Source: an uncultured Tateyamaria sp.
Lineage (GTDB): Bacteria > Pseudomonadota > Alphaproteobacteria > Rhodobacterales > Rhodobacteraceae
Assembly (NCBI RefSeq): GCF_947503385.1
Contig: NZ_CANNDO010000002.1
Location: 434,001 to 498,000 of the forward strand
Length of the DNA: 64,000 nt
Direction: 5' to 3'
Part shown: positions 28,226 through 38,630 of the stretch, piece by piece
How positions within the stretch are numbered: the stretch's first letter is position 1
Layout: each line of letters begins with the position of its first letter
Notes under the pieces: generated by a model
Database searches by the model: none
What the model saw: the letters and a program-made list of their open reading frames with translations, nothing else
Told to the model about the DNA's origin: nothing
Program-made: the position numbers and the translations under genes

Positions 28226-28252
28226 TCAAATCCGATGTAAGCGCCAGCGTTC

Positions 28253-29467
28253 TCACCGGTCGATCTCTCCGAACACGACGTCCATCGTGCCGATAATCGC
28301 AGCCACATCCGCCAGTTGGTGCCCCTTCGAGATGTGGTCCATCGCCTGAAGGTGCAGGAAACCGGGTGCCCTCAGCTTGGCCCGGTAGGGTTTGTTAGAT
28401 CCGTCGGCAACAAGGTACACGCCGAACTCGCCCTTGGGGGCCTCAACCGCGGCATACACTTCGCCTTCGGGCACGTGGAACCCTTCGGTGTAGAGCTTGA
28501 AGTGGTGGATCAGGCTTTCCATTGAGGTTTTCATGTCCGTGCGCGATGGCGGGGTCAGCTTGCCACGGGCAAGGATATCACCGGGGCAATCGCGCAGCTT
28601 GGCGATGGCCTGTTTGATGATCGACACAGATTGGCGCATCTCTTCCATGCGGCACAGGTAGCGGTCATAGCAGTCACCGTTTTTGCCGACCGGGATCTGA
28701 AAATCGAATTCGTCATAGCATTCGTAGGGCTGCGACCGGCGCAGGTCCCAGGCAAAGCCTGACCCGCGGACCATCACGCCCGAGAACCCAAATTCCAGAA
28801 TATCCTCTTCGGTGACGACACCGATATCGGCGTTGCGCTGTTTGAAGATGCGGTTTTCGGTCAGCAACCCGTCAATGTCGTCCATGACATTCGGAAATTC
28901 ATGTGCCCACTGCTCAATATCATCCAGCAGGTCGGGCGGCAGGTCCTGATGCACCCCACCGGGGCGGAAATAGGCCGCGTGCAGACGCGCACCGCAGGCC
29001 CGTTCATAAAAGATCATCAGTTTTTCACGCTCTTCGAACCCCCAGAGCGGCGGCGTCAGCGCGCCCACGTCAAGCGCTTGGGTGGTGACGTTCAGCAGGT
29101 GGTTCAGCACCCGCCCGATCTCGCAATACAGCACCCGGATCAGGGATGCGCGGCGCGGCACCTCGACCTTGCACAGCTTTTCAATGGCCAGACACCACGC
29201 GTGTTCCTGGTTCATCGGCGCCACATAGTCGAGCCGGTCGAAATACGGCAGGTTTTGCAGGTACGTGCGGCTTTCCATCAGCTTTTCGGTGCCACGGTGC
29301 AGCAGGCCGATATGCGGGTCGCACCGTTCCACCACCTCGCCGTCCAGCTCCAACACCAGACGCAGCACGCCATGGGCCGCCGGGTGCTGCGGGCCAAAGT
29401 TGATGTTGAAGTTCCGGATCTTCTGTTCGCCCGTCAGGGCGTCGTCGAAATTGGAGCCGTCCATCAT
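28253..29467 (-). CDS. nuoD: NADH-quinone oxidoreductase subunit D
   Basis: About 404 residues starting MMDGSNFDD; builds the quinone site with NuoB. Conserved [35 protein letters not shown] and the C-terminal DVVFGEIDR are visible. The first ATG (29467) overlaps the sulfotransferase stop as ATGATG; the second ATG at 29464 is equally possible. The open frame extends 12 codons further but inside the upstream gene. Confidence 0.95.
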   Translation of the reverse strand: MMDGSNFDDALTGEQKIRNFNINFGPQHPAAHGVLRLVLELDGEVVERCDPHIGLLHRGTEKLMESRTYLQNLPYFDRLDYVAPMNQEHAWCLAIEKLCKVEVPRRASLIRVLYCEIGRVLNHLLNVTTQALDVGALTPPLWGFEEREKLMIFYERACGARLHAAYFRPGGVHQDLPPDLLDDIEQWAHEFPNVMDDIDGLLTENRIFKQRNADIGVVTEEDILEFGFSGVMVRGSGFAWDLRRSQPYECYDEFDFQIPVGKNGDCYDRYLCRMEEMRQSVSIIKQAIAKLRDCPGDILARGKLTPPSRTDMKTSMESLIHHFKLYTEGFHVPEGEVYAAVEAPKGEFGVYLVADGSNKPYRAKLRAPGFLHLQAMDHISKGHQLADVAAIIGTMDVVFGEIDR

Positions 29468-30363
29468 GATGCCACCATACTTGTCTGATAGGTCTCTTGC
29501 CACCGAGCGGGCAAGCGTCCCATGCGGGTTTGAATGTCGTCGTATTGCGGGCGCAGCCGTTCTGCAAGCTGCGCGCGCTCTTGCGGTGTGATTTGCGTGC
29601 TTTGGGTTGCGTTGACCTTGCGGTCCGGGCCTTGCAACGGGCCGCTGATCCCGAGGAAATCAGACAGTTGCGTCAATGTCTCGGGCACAAACAGCTCTTC
29701 GAAGAAGAGCACCAGCCGCCGCGCTTCGGGCACTGCGGCATAAAGGCGCGACAGGGTCCCGGCATAATCCGAGCGGGCCATTTCCGGGCTGTCGTCCTGT
29801 TCCGACAGCACCTCGGCCATCAGTTCGGCGCGGGCCAGACTGGCGTCGCGGCCCAACAGGTTGCGCCGTGCCAGCGTCATGCCGATATTGGACCAGAGCC
29901 GGTCAACAGGATCGCGCAGGATCATCAGGAATTTGGTGTGGCCCCCGTTCAACGCGGCCATGCTGGACAGGCTTTGTGTGTCGAGCAGCGCATAGGCTGG
30001 CGTGATGTCGGCCACCACGCGAACATCTGCACCGGCGCGGCGCTGCATCAACGCCTCGTATCCGGCGTCGTCTCGCGTTTGTGCGCCGATCAGCGCAATC
30101 CAGCGGTCCAGTTCTTCGACCCATGCGCGGGCACGGGCACGCGCGTCTTCATTGGGCGCATCGCGCACCGCCGCGCGTTTCTTGGCGCGCACCACCAGCA
30201 TCTGGTCGACCGCCCACATGGACGACCCAAATGCGAGACTGTCGAAATAGTGCGCTTCTTTGGCGGGCGGCATCGCGGCGTGCGGGTGCTTGCGCAGGGC
30301 GTGGGCCAACCAAGTGGTCCCCGCCTTGGCCGCCCCAATCCCGTATAGGAACGCGGCCCCCAT
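29464..30363 (-). CDS. Sulfotransferase embedded in the nuo cluster
   Basis: 299-residue PAPS-dependent sulfotransferase. The 5'-phosphosulfate loop KAGTTWL lies at residues 13-19, followed by the EAHYFDS stretch, and the 3'-phosphate segment is [12 protein letters not shown]. The fold resembles heparan-sulfate N-sulfotransferase-type enzymes that also occur in bacteria. The acceptor is unknown. The gene overlaps nuoD by four bases and begins three bases after the 56-residue membrane gene, so it is translated within the complex I unit. It has no obvious functional link to respiration. Confidence 0.82.
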   Translation of the reverse strand: MGAAFLYGIGAAKAGTTWLAHALRKHPHAAMPPAKEAHYFDSLAFGSSMWAVDQMLVVRAKKRAAVRDAPNEDARARARAWVEELDRWIALIGAQTRDDAGYEALMQRRAGADVRVVADITPAYALLDTQSLSSMAALNGGHTKFLMILRDPVDRLWSNIGMTLARRNLLGRDASLARAELMAEVLSEQDDSPEMARSDYAGTLSRLYAAVPEARRLVLFFEELFVPETLTQLSDFLGISGPLQGPDRKVNATQSTQITPQERAQLAERLRPQYDDIQTRMGRLPARWQETYQTSMVAS

Positions 30364-30366
30364 CCC

Positions 30367-30537
30367 TCAGCGCTTTTCCAGGTCCTGCAGCCGGATGGCC
30401 ATGAACCACAACAGGGCAATCTGCCCAATGGGTGCCACAACGCACAGGAAGGCCCAGTACTGGTTGATCCCGAAATGTGGCAGCAGCTTGAACATGGGAA
30501 TGATCGTCGCCGCGATCACAAGAAGCCAGATCAGCAT
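30367..30537 (-). CDS. Small two-helix membrane protein after nuoC
   Basis: 56 residues starting MLIWLLVIAATIIPMFKLLPH, then a second hydrophobic stretch (YWAFLCVVAPIGQIALLWFMA) and a basic/acidic end (RLQDLEKR). The ATG at 30537 follows GTGGAG; a GTG nine bases upstream is possible. The longer frame reaching 30645 overlaps nuoC and has no hydrophobic logic. It is a short gene that could easily be missed; it lies 79 bases from nuoC. Confidence 0.65.
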   Translation of the reverse strand: MLIWLLVIAATIIPMFKLLPHFGINQYWAFLCVVAPIGQIALLWFMAIRLQDLEKR

Positions 30538-30616
30538 CTCCACTACCCCACCCTCATCCGACTGCGCAAAACGCCGGGATGGATGATCGCGCAGCGCAGG
30601 GCGCGTGTCACAGTTG

Positions 30617-31228
30617 TCATGTGGCACCCTCTTCTTTCTTTTCATCGCCGGGCAGGATGTATTCCGCCCCTTCCCACGGGCTCATGAAATCAAACTGGCG
30701 GTATTCCTGAACAAGGCTGACGGGTTCATAGACCACGCGCTTTTCCGCCTCATCGTACCGCACTTCGGTATAGCCTGTCGTCGGGAAATCCTTGCGCAAC
30801 GGAAAGCCGCGAAAGCCATAGTCGGTGAGGATGCGCCGTAGGTCCGGGTGACCCGAGAACAGCAGGCCAAACATGTCGAACACCTCGCGTTCGAACCAGT
30901 TGGCCGAGGGGTGGATGCCCGTGATCGAGGGCACCATGTCCTCTTCGCGCACGCTGACGCGCAAGCGGATGCGGTGGTTCTGGTACATGCTCAGCAGGTG
31001 GTAGACCACGTCGAACCGCTTGGCCCGGCCTGGGTAATCCACCGCCGTGATGTCCACCAGCGTGGAAAACTTGCAAGCGCTGTCGGTCTTGAGGAACTCG
31101 ACAAAGCCGGTGAGGCTGGCGGGTGCCACATCCACGTTCAGCTCGTCATGGGTCACGTCCCAGGCCAGCACGCAATCGGTACGCTTGGCTTCGAGATAGG
31201 TGCCAAGTTCTGTGAGGGCGTCGGTCAT
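30617..31228 (-). CDS. nuoC: NADH-quinone oxidoreductase subunit C
   Basis: 203-residue subunit of the peripheral arm that binds NuoD. The 30-kDa-subunit signature ERE(V)[23 protein letters not shown] is clear, as are [11 protein letters not shown] near residue 65 and [16 protein letters not shown] at the end. It starts nine bases after the nuoB stop. NuoC and NuoD are separate genes here. Confidence 0.96.
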   Translation of the reverse strand: MTDALTELGTYLEAKRTDCVLAWDVTHDELNVDVAPASLTGFVEFLKTDSACKFSTLVDITAVDYPGRAKRFDVVYHLLSMYQNHRIRLRVSVREEDMVPSITGIHPSANWFEREVFDMFGLLFSGHPDLRRILTDYGFRGFPLRKDFPTTGYTEVRYDEAEKRVVYEPVSLVQEYRQFDFMSPWEGAEYILPGDEKKEEGAT

Positions 31229-31237
31229 AGGTTCCCC

Positions 31238-32139
<902 letters not shown>

Positions 32140-32205
32140 GTTGGGCTCCTTTACCTGCGCATCTGTGTCTGCGCCTGGGGTCAAGTGGCAATGTTGACGT
32201 CCTCG

Positions 32206-32234
32206 GGTTTACGCGCGCTGCACGGCAGCGTCAA
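32206..32234 (-). promoter_or_regulatory. Candidate promoter of the nuo operon
   Basis: On the minus strand TTGACG (32229-32234) and TAAACC (32206-32211) are separated by 17 bases. About 67 bases lie between the -10 and the nuoA GTG. Spacing is right and the -35 good, the -10 fair. Not tested against other promoters of the organism. Confidence 0.4.
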
Positions 32235-32329
32235 TAAAGCCAAAGGTCAAATCCGCATGAACCCGGCGGGCAATATCGCCGCACATTGCCCGCCGTTCCC
32301 GATAAAGCCGCGCCGCAGCGCGCCGTGGA

Positions 32330-32611
32330 TCAAAACAGCAGGATATCGGACGACCCCGCCCCACGGCGCAGCGCGTGGACATCTTGCAGCGTTGGGTCCG
32401 CCATCCACGCCTCTGCCGCTTCTGTATCTGGGAACCTCAGCACGGCGATCATGTCCGGCACAATCGGTTGCCCCTCCAGCACTTTTGGACCGGCGGCGGC
32501 GTGCACAACCTCCCCCCCGTGTTGTGCCAGCGCGTCAGCGGCCTTGGTGCGGTATTCGGCGATTTTCTCGGCATCGGTGATACGGAGCATGGCAATGGCA
32601 TAAGCAGTCAT
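32330..32611 (-). CDS. DUF1330 domain protein
   Basis: 93 residues starting MTAYAIAMLRITDAEKIAEY, with the DUF1330 plan: GGEVVHAAAGPKVLEG, VPDMIAVLRFPDTEAAEAWMADP and a final ILLF. The fold is a ferredoxin-like dimeric barrel; its function is not known. It is divergent from the LysR gene, with 105 bases between them, so control by that regulator is plausible. Confidence 0.82.
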   Translation of the reverse strand: MTAYAIAMLRITDAEKIAEYRTKAADALAQHGGEVVHAAAGPKVLEGQPIVPDMIAVLRFPDTEAAEAWMADPTLQDVHALRRGAGSSDILLF

Positions 32612-32651
32612 CTCTGGCCTTTCCTGATTGAGACCCGGCCACGCTATGCGC

Positions 32652-32665
32652 CGCACTATTGTGCG
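32652..32665. promoter_or_regulatory. Inverted repeat between DUF1330 and LysR genes
   Basis: CGCAC-TATT-GTGCG, five perfect base pairs per arm, in the 105-base divergent gap. It is a reasonable LysR-type binding site by position. The T-N11-A pattern is not exact, so it may only be part of the operator. Confidence 0.3.
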
Positions 32666-32716
32666 AAAACCGGCAATCTGCGATATACCCCTGTGCAGGA
32701 ATGATCAGGAGAGGGG

Positions 32717-33607
32717 ATGCCAATGGACTGGGGTGATCTGCGCTTTGTGCTGGAAACAGTCCGGCATGGCGGGCTGAGCGGTGCCGCCCGCGAGTTGGGG
32801 GTGAACCACGCCACGGTCGCCCGCCGCATCGCCGCCGCCGAGGCCGCGTTGGGTGCCCCGCTGTTCGACCGCAGGCCCACGGGGTATGTGCCGACCGAGG
32901 CCGGACAGGACGCCGCCCGCGCCGCCGCAGTGTTCGAGACCGAACACGCCACGCTCAGCCGCGCGATTGCGGCGCGCGAGGACAGCCTGAGCGGCCCGCT
33001 GACCGTGACCGCGCCGCAGTTGATGATCCAAGCTGTGCTTGCGCCGATCTTTGGCGACTTCGTCAAACAATATCCCGGCATTGCCCTGACCGTTCTGGGG
33101 GCCAATGCGACGCTGAACCTTGCCCACCGCGAGGCGGACGTGGCGATCCGCATCGCAAATGACCCCGATCCGGATCTGGTCGGGCGGCGCGTCGCATCCC
33201 AAAGCTCTGCTGTCTACGCGCATCGCGACTATGTCGCAGAGGTGGTGGCCAAAGGGGCGACCGGCCTCGACTGGTTGCGTTTTGTGCATTGGGAACGGCC
33301 CCCCAAACCGGTGATGGAGGCGTATCCGGACACTTCCGTCGTGATGTATCTGGATGACATGGTGGCAATGATCGGCGCAGTGCGTGCCGGTTTGGGCGCC
33401 ACCCGCATGGCCTGTTTTCTGGGCGACACCGATCCCGACCTTGCCCGCATTCCGGGGCTCGCGCTGATGCCCTATCCTTCGGTCTGGGTGCTGACCCATG
33501 CCGACCTGCGGCACGTGCCGCGCATCGCGACCTTTTCCCGCTTTGTCTCGGATGCACTGCGCGCGCGGCGGCCCCATTTTGCGGGCGACGCCCCGGAGGC
33601 CTGTTAG
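32717..33607 (+). CDS. LysR-family transcriptional regulator
   Basis: 296 residues. The N-terminal winged helix (LRFVLETVRHGGLSGAARELGVNHATVARRI ... LGAPLFDR) is typical, followed by a periplasmic-binding-fold effector domain (LTVTAPQLMIQ, TLNLAHREADVAIRI, DLVGRRVA). AGGAGAG precedes an ATG at 32717; the ATG at 32723 is also possible. It ends four bases into the convergent liuC gene. Target and effector are unknown; the divergent DUF1330 gene is the nearest candidate. Confidence 0.92.
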   Translation: MPMDWGDLRFVLETVRHGGLSGAARELGVNHATVARRIAAAEAALGAPLFDRRPTGYVPTEAGQDAARAAAVFETEHATLSRAIAAREDSLSGPLTVTAPQLMIQAVLAPIFGDFVKQYPGIALTVLGANATLNLAHREADVAIRIANDPDPDLVGRRVASQSSAVYAHRDYVAEVVAKGATGLDWLRFVHWERPPKPVMEAYPDTSVVMYLDDMVAMIGAVRAGLGATRMACFLGDTDPDLARIPGLALMPYPSVWVLTHADLRHVPRIATFSRFVSDALRARRPHFAGDAPEAC

Positions 33608-34392
33608 CTCCCGGTCACCCAAGACGCGGGCCGCTTTTCGAAAAAGGCGGCGACGCCTTCGCGTGCAGCGTCAGTCTCCCATTGACGTCCCAGTGCGGCC
33701 ACGGATTGGTCGATCTGCTCTTGCGTGATCCCCTGCCCCAAACTGCGCGCCAACGCCTTGGCAGCGGCAACCGCACCGGGGGCGCAGGACAGATAGGGTG
33801 TGATCTCAGCCTCGATTGTCGCCTCAAGCGCATCCGCAGGCACAGCTTGCGCCAACAGTCCCAGCCGCACCGCCTCGGCCGCATCAAACACCCGGCCCGA
33901 CATGAACACGCGGCGCGCGCGACCCTCGCCCATGCGGGCAATCACGTACGGCCCGATGGTGGCCGGGATCAATCCCAGCCGGGTCTCGGTCAACGCGAAT
34001 TTCGCGCGGTCGGCACCAAGCGCTACGTCACAGACCGCCGCCATGCCGACACCGCCGCCAAACGCGTTGCCATGCACAACGCCGATCAATGGCTTGGGCA
34101 GCGTGTTCAGCGCCCACAGCATGTCGGCCAAACGCCGCGCCTCGCGCGCCCGCGCGGGCCCGTCGGCCCCCATCTGGGCCTGCATCCAGTTCAGATCACC
34201 GCCCGCGCAAAAGCTCTTGCCCGCCCCGCGCAACACTACCACCCGCACCGCATCGTCCTGCCCAAGCGCCTGTGCAGCGTCGGTCAATGCGGTCATCGTT
34301 GCGGCATCCAGCGCATTGTGCTTGTCCGCACGATCCAGCGTCAGCGTGGCCACGCCACGTGCGTCGGTCTCAACGGTTACAGTGTCCGCCAC
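33604..34392 (-). CDS. liuC: Methylglutaconyl-CoA hydratase (enoyl-CoA hydratase family)
   Basis: 262-residue crotonase-fold enzyme. The oxyanion-hole segments are GAGKSFCAGGDL and GNAFGGGVGMAAVCDVAL, and HNALDAATM lies near the N-terminus. The position beside liuE and the biotin carboxylase points to hydration of 3-methylglutaconyl-CoA in leucine breakdown; sequence alone would only give enoyl-CoA hydratase. Four bases lie between it and liuE. It is the last gene of the liu group and converges with the LysR gene. Confidence 0.88.
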   Translation of the reverse strand: MADTVTVETDARGVATLTLDRADKHNALDAATMTALTDAAQALGQDDAVRVVVLRGAGKSFCAGGDLNWMQAQMGADGPARAREARRLADMLWALNTLPKPLIGVVHGNAFGGGVGMAAVCDVALGADRAKFALTETRLGLIPATIGPYVIARMGEGRARRVFMSGRVFDAAEAVRLGLLAQAVPADALEATIEAEITPYLSCAPGAVAAAKALARSLGQGITQEQIDQSVAALGRQWETDAAREGVAAFFEKRPASWVTGS

Positions 34393-34395
34393 GGA

Positions 34396-35253
34396 TCAGT
34401 CCCCCCGGCGCAAGTCGCGGGCAAAATCCGCCGCTGCATTCACCGCCTCCAGATCAAGGCCGGTCTCATAGCCCAACCGCTCCAGATGTGCCGCAACCTC
34501 TTCGGTCGCGACATTCCCGGCGGCACCTCGCGCGTAGGGACATCCCCCCAAACCACCCACGCTGGCATCGAACACCCGCACACCAAGGCTCAGCGAGGCG
34601 TCGATATTGCTCAGCGCCTGCCCGCCCGTGTTGTGATAATGCCCCGCAAGGCGGCCAACTGGCACCACGTCCCGCACCGCCATCAACATGCGCACGATCC
34701 CGTCCGGGGTGGCCCGGCCCAACGTGTCACCCAGCGATATCTCGTAGCATCCCATGGCAAAAAGCCGATCCGCCACGCGCGCCACCGCACTGGGGTCCAC
34801 CGGTCCGTCATAGGGGCATTCCACCACGCACGACACATAGCCCCGCACCGGCAAATCAATTGCCCGCGCCGCTTCGATCACCGGGGCAAACCGTTCCAGC
34901 GCGCCGTCAACGCTTGCGTTGACATTGGCCTGCGAGAACCCTTCGGAGGCGCTGCCGAACACGGCAACCTCGTCGGCCCCTGCCGCCCGCGCATCGTCAA
35001 ATCCACGCATATTGGGCGTCAGCGCGCCATAGCGCACGCCGGGTGCGCGGGTGATGCCCTGCAAAACCTCGGCGCTGCCCGCCATCTGTGGCACCCATTT
35101 CGGGCTGACAAAGCTGGCGCATTCGATCCGACGGAAGCCCGCAGCGCTCAGCCGGTCGACCAGCGCCACCTTATCCGCCACCGAAATCTCGCCCGGCTCG
35201 TTTTGCAGGCCGTCGCGCGGGCCCACTTCGTAAATCTCAACCGGTCCCAGCAT
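34396..35253 (-). CDS. liuE: Hydroxymethylglutaryl-CoA lyase
   Basis: 285-residue HMG-CoA lyase that splits HMG-CoA to acetoacetate and acetyl-CoA. The TIM-barrel start YEVGPRDGLQNEP carries the metal/substrate residues, with ECASFVSPKWVPQMAGS next and the catalytic-loop GGLGGCPYARGAAGN near the C-terminus. It ends three bases before liuC and begins one base after the GST stop. Confidence 0.93.
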   Translation of the reverse strand: MLGPVEIYEVGPRDGLQNEPGEISVADKVALVDRLSAAGFRRIECASFVSPKWVPQMAGSAEVLQGITRAPGVRYGALTPNMRGFDDARAAGADEVAVFGSASEGFSQANVNASVDGALERFAPVIEAARAIDLPVRGYVSCVVECPYDGPVDPSAVARVADRLFAMGCYEISLGDTLGRATPDGIVRMLMAVRDVVPVGRLAGHYHNTGGQALSNIDASLSLGVRVFDASVGGLGGCPYARGAAGNVATEEVAAHLERLGYETGLDLEAVNAAADFARDLRRGD

Positions 35254-35919
35254 CTAAACCTCCCAAGCAGGGTAGAAATCCCGCGTATATAGCCGCGTGT
35301 CGGCGTCCGGCAGGCTTGCCTGAAACCCCGCCCGTTCCGTGATCCGCGCGTACCAGCGCGCGGTTTCGGGGTAATCGTCCAGAGCCGCAAAATGCCGCGC
35401 CATATAGACCGCCTGCCCCACCGACACATCTGCCGCCGAAAAACCCGAGGTCAGCAGGTAGTCGCGGTTTTCCACCGGCGTGGACAGCCGCGCCTCGATC
35501 GCGTCATAGCATTTGCGCACCCGTGCCGCCTCCAGCTTCATCACGATGGGGCTGCGCATCGTGTCATCATAAAGCGCCACGTGCTGCTGGGTCAGTGCCG
35601 CCGTGTGCTGGCTTATGGTCTCGGCAAAGTTCACCCAGACCAGCCACGCCATCCGGTCCGGGCTGCCGGGGCTGCGGCCGAGCCCGTCGGGGCTGAACCG
35701 CTCGCAAAGGTACTGCGTGATCGCGCCGGTCTCGAACATCCGCTCGCCGTCAATTTCCAGCGCGGGCACGCGGCCCGCCGGGCTGACGGTCAGGAACTCG
35801 GGCCGCCGCAGGGATTTGTCGAACGGGTGGATGGCCACGCGAAACTCGATGTCCAATTCGTGCAGCAGCCACAGCGTGCGCATTGAACGCGTCTGCGGAC
35901 AGTGGTGCAACGTGATCAT
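35254..35919 (-). CDS. Glutathione S-transferase-like protein
   Basis: 221 residues with an N-terminal thioredoxin-fold domain: SPAGRVPALEIDGERMFETGAITQYL, the glutathione-binding Pro and Glu-Thr/Ser motif. An all-helical C-terminal domain follows. The start HHCPQTRSMRTLWLLHEL gives the likely active-site serine or cysteine. It overlaps the end of liuD by four bases and sits inside the leucine operon, but I know of no role for a GST in leucine degradation. Confidence 0.86.
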   Translation of the reverse strand: MITLHHCPQTRSMRTLWLLHELDIEFRVAIHPFDKSLRRPEFLTVSPAGRVPALEIDGERMFETGAITQYLCERFSPDGLGRSPGSPDRMAWLVWVNFAETISQHTAALTQQHVALYDDTMRSPIVMKLEAARVRKCYDAIEARLSTPVENRDYLLTSGFSAADVSVGQAVYMARHFAALDDYPETARWYARITERAGFQASLPDADTRLYTRDFYPAWEV

Positions 35920-37850
35920 GCCTCGTCCTCCAACCGGATCAGCGCGGCCCCTGCCGTGACCTGATCGCCCTGCGCCACCAGCACCTCCGCCACGGTCCCG
36001 TCGCGCGAGGCGGTCAGCCCATGTTCCATCTTCATCGCCTCAAGCAACACCAGCCGGTCGCCCTTGGACACCTGAGCACCCTGCGCCGCAAAGACATCGC
36101 GGACAAGCCCCGGCATCGGGGCCTCGATCAGGTTGGCGTCGCCACCCGCATCGCTTTGCACCTGCAAAAGGTCCACCGCCTCAAAGGCCAGCGCCCGGTC
36201 GTCGAACACCGTCACGGCCCTGTCGTGCTGCACTGCGCGCGGCACGGGGCGCGTCCCGCTCCACCACGCGCCATCCCGGCGCACAACCTCATGTGCCGTG
36301 CCGTCCACATGCCAGACCTGCCGCGCATTGCTGAAAGCTTCGACCTGCGGGTCCAGACGCGCGTCCCCCTGCCCCAGCGGCACCGTCCGCAACAGCGGCT
36401 GCCACAAGGCAAAGCCCCTGCCGCCGCCCGGCTGATCCAGCCCGCTCACGCACATTGCCGCGGCGATGATATGCAGGGGCTCGGTGCCCTGCTCCGCTGT
36501 CAGCGCGTCAATGTCCCGCGCAATCAGGCCGGTGTCGACCTCGCCCGCGGCAAAGCCCGCGTGCCCTGCCAACGCGCCCAGAAAGGACAGGTTCGTGACC
36601 GTCCCGGCCACCTCGGTCCCCGCCAGCGCACGCGCCAGCTTTTGCAACGCCACGGACCGCGTGCGCCCGTGCACAATCAGCTTGGCGATCATCGGATCGT
36701 AGTGCGGGCTGATCGTGTCGCCCGCACGCACGCCGCTGTCGGCGCGCGCATCCGCAGGGAAGCGCAGGTGAGACAGCGTGCCGGTCGCGGGCAGGAACCC
36801 TGCGGGCACGTCCTCGGCATAAAGCCGCGCCTCAAAGCTGTGGCCGTCAATCGCCAGATCCTCCTGCGCGCAGGGCAACCCCTCTCCGGCGGCGACCCGC
36901 AACTGCCATTCCACTAGGTCAACGCCTGTGATCGCCTCGGTCACCGGATGTTCGACCTGCAAGCGCGTGTTCATCTCCATGAAAAAGAACCCGTCGGGCC
37001 GCAGCGCGCCGCTGCCATCGACAATGAATTCGACCGTGCCCGCGCCCTTGTAGCCAATTGCCTCCGCCGCCTTGACGGCAGCGGCACCCATCGCGCTGCG
37101 CAATTCGGACGTCATGCCGGGGGCTGGCGCCTCTTCGATGACCTTTTGGTGGCGGCGTTGCAGGGAACAATCCCGCTCGAACAGGTGCAGCGCGCGGGTG
37201 CCGTCGCCAAAGACCTGCACCTCGATATGCCGGGGCTGCGCCACGAATTTCTCGACCAGCACATCCGCATTGCCAAAGGCAGTGCGCGCCTCGTTCCGGG
37301 CCGAGGCCAGCGCATCGGCAAAGCCGCCCGCCTCGTCCACGACCCGCATCCCCTTGCCGCCGCCGCCCGCAACAGCCTTGATCAGCACCGGATAGCCGAT
37401 CTTGTCCGCCTCCGCCGCCAGCAGCGCGTCGTCCTGATCCGCCCCGTGATAGCCGGGCACAACCGGCACGCCCGCCTCAATCATCAGCGCCTTGGCCGCA
37501 TCCTTGAGACCCATGGCCCGGATCGCATCCGCAGACGGACCGATAAAGGTCAGCCCCGCCGCCGCGACCGCCTCCACGAAATCCGGGTTTTCGGACAGAA
37601 ACCCATAGCCAGGATGGATCGCCTGCGCGCCGGTCGCCTGTGCCGCCGCGATGATCGCATCGCCCCTCAGGTAGCTGTCCGCAGGTGCCGGGCCACCGAT
37701 ATGCACCGCGGCATCCGCCATGGCCACATGGCGCGCTGATGCATCCGCATCCGAATAGACCGCAACACAACGCACACCCATCCCTTGGGCCGTCTCCATG
37801 ATCCGGCAGGCAATCTCGCCCCGGTTCGCGATCAGGATCGTGTCAAACAT
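35916..37850 (-). CDS. liuD: Methylcrotonyl-CoA carboxylase alpha (biotin) subunit
   Basis: 644 residues with ATP-grasp biotin carboxylase (GYGFLSENPDF, GGGGKGM, EMNTRLQVEHPVTE) and a C-terminal biotinyl domain with the biotinylated lysine in EAMKMEHG. Works with the LiuB carboxyltransferase to carboxylate 3-methylcrotonyl-CoA; BirA would attach its biotin. Context with liuA, B, C and E chooses methylcrotonyl-CoA over propionyl- or acetyl-CoA as substrate. It starts 151 bases from the divergent plus-strand gene at 38 kb. Confidence 0.93.
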   Translation of the reverse strand: MFDTILIANRGEIACRIMETAQGMGVRCVAVYSDADASARHVAMADAAVHIGGPAPADSYLRGDAIIAAAQATGAQAIHPGYGFLSENPDFVEAVAAAGLTFIGPSADAIRAMGLKDAAKALMIEAGVPVVPGYHGADQDDALLAAEADKIGYPVLIKAVAGGGGKGMRVVDEAGGFADALASARNEARTAFGNADVLVEKFVAQPRHIEVQVFGDGTRALHLFERDCSLQRRHQKVIEEAPAPGMTSELRSAMGAAAVKAAEAIGYKGAGTVEFIVDGSGALRPDGFFFMEMNTRLQVEHPVTEAITGVDLVEWQLRVAAGEGLPCAQEDLAIDGHSFEARLYAEDVPAGFLPATGTLSHLRFPADARADSGVRAGDTISPHYDPMIAKLIVHGRTRSVALQKLARALAGTEVAGTVTNLSFLGALAGHAGFAAGEVDTGLIARDIDALTAEQGTEPLHIIAAAMCVSGLDQPGGGRGFALWQPLLRTVPLGQGDARLDPQVEAFSNARQVWHVDGTAHEVVRRDGAWWSGTRPVPRAVQHDRAVTVFDDRALAFEAVDLLQVQSDAGGDANLIEAPMPGLVRDVFAAQGAQVSKGDRLVLLEAMKMEHGLTASRDGTVAEVLVAQGDQVTAGAALIRLEDEA

Positions 37851-38001
37851 GGGCCAGTCCTTTCCAGCACAATGCCGCCGGTTTCCGTTGCGGAGACCGC
37901 GACCATCTGCAACAATTGCGGGAATATTTCACGTAACGGCTGATAACCCGTCGGCTTTTTTCCCCATGGGCCCCAGGCCCGCATTTGAACGGAGTATTTT
38001 G

Positions 38002-38589
38002 ATGTCTGGACAATACAGTGCCACCGGCACACTGAAATCCGAACATATGTCGGTGTTCGAAGACAACGGCTTTACCCTCAATATCCTTCTGGACCTGTCG
38101 CACAACACAACGATCGAGACCGAGAGCAAAGGGCGTAAGGGCCAGGCGGTGATTGCCAAGGCAATCGAACTGGACTGCCAGATGGACAAGGGCGCGACGC
38201 CGGACTACGCGCAGTTTGTGACTGATTGTTCTGCCGAAGGGGCAAGCTCGCCCTTGCGCAGCTTCATCGACCTGATCAAGGGCGAGGCGCGCGGCGCCGG
38301 GATCACGCCCCAAGCGCATCTGCAAGCGCTGCTGACCCGCAGCAAGATCAAGATCGAGTTTCCGGAGTTTGACGATTCCATCGCCGCCCTCGACAGCCTG
38401 TACGAAGGCACGACCGTCGGCAATGCCGTGGCCTGCGCGCGCGCCGGATCGAAGGCGGCCTTTGACGGGCTGTCGAGCTATGTGCGGACGTGTATGGGCA
38501 TGTATCAACGGACGACGTCCACGTCCTTTACCCGCCAACCCAGCGCCGACCAGACCGAGCGCAAGGCGTACCCTGCCACCTGGGACTGA
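38002..38589 (+). CDS. Unknown soluble protein on the opposite strand of the liu group
   Basis: 195 residues starting MSGQYSATGTLKSEH, with ACGGAG seven bases before the ATG. It has no signal peptide or membrane segment. Features: TIETESKGRKGQAVIAKAIEL, three cysteines in mid-sequence and a C-terminal SYVRTCMGMYQRTTSTS stretch. I recognise no family. It lies on the opposite strand between liuD and liuB, which suggests insertion into a formerly continuous operon. Confidence 0.65.
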   Translation: MSGQYSATGTLKSEHMSVFEDNGFTLNILLDLSHNTTIETESKGRKGQAVIAKAIELDCQMDKGATPDYAQFVTDCSAEGASSPLRSFIDLIKGEARGAGITPQAHLQALLTRSKIKIEFPEFDDSIAALDSLYEGTTVGNAVACARAGSKAAFDGLSSYVRTCMGMYQRTTSTSFTRQPSADQTERKAYPATWD

Positions 38590-38630
38590 TCGCAGGGACC
38601 CACCCAGACTGTTCGCAAACAGCACGCGCA

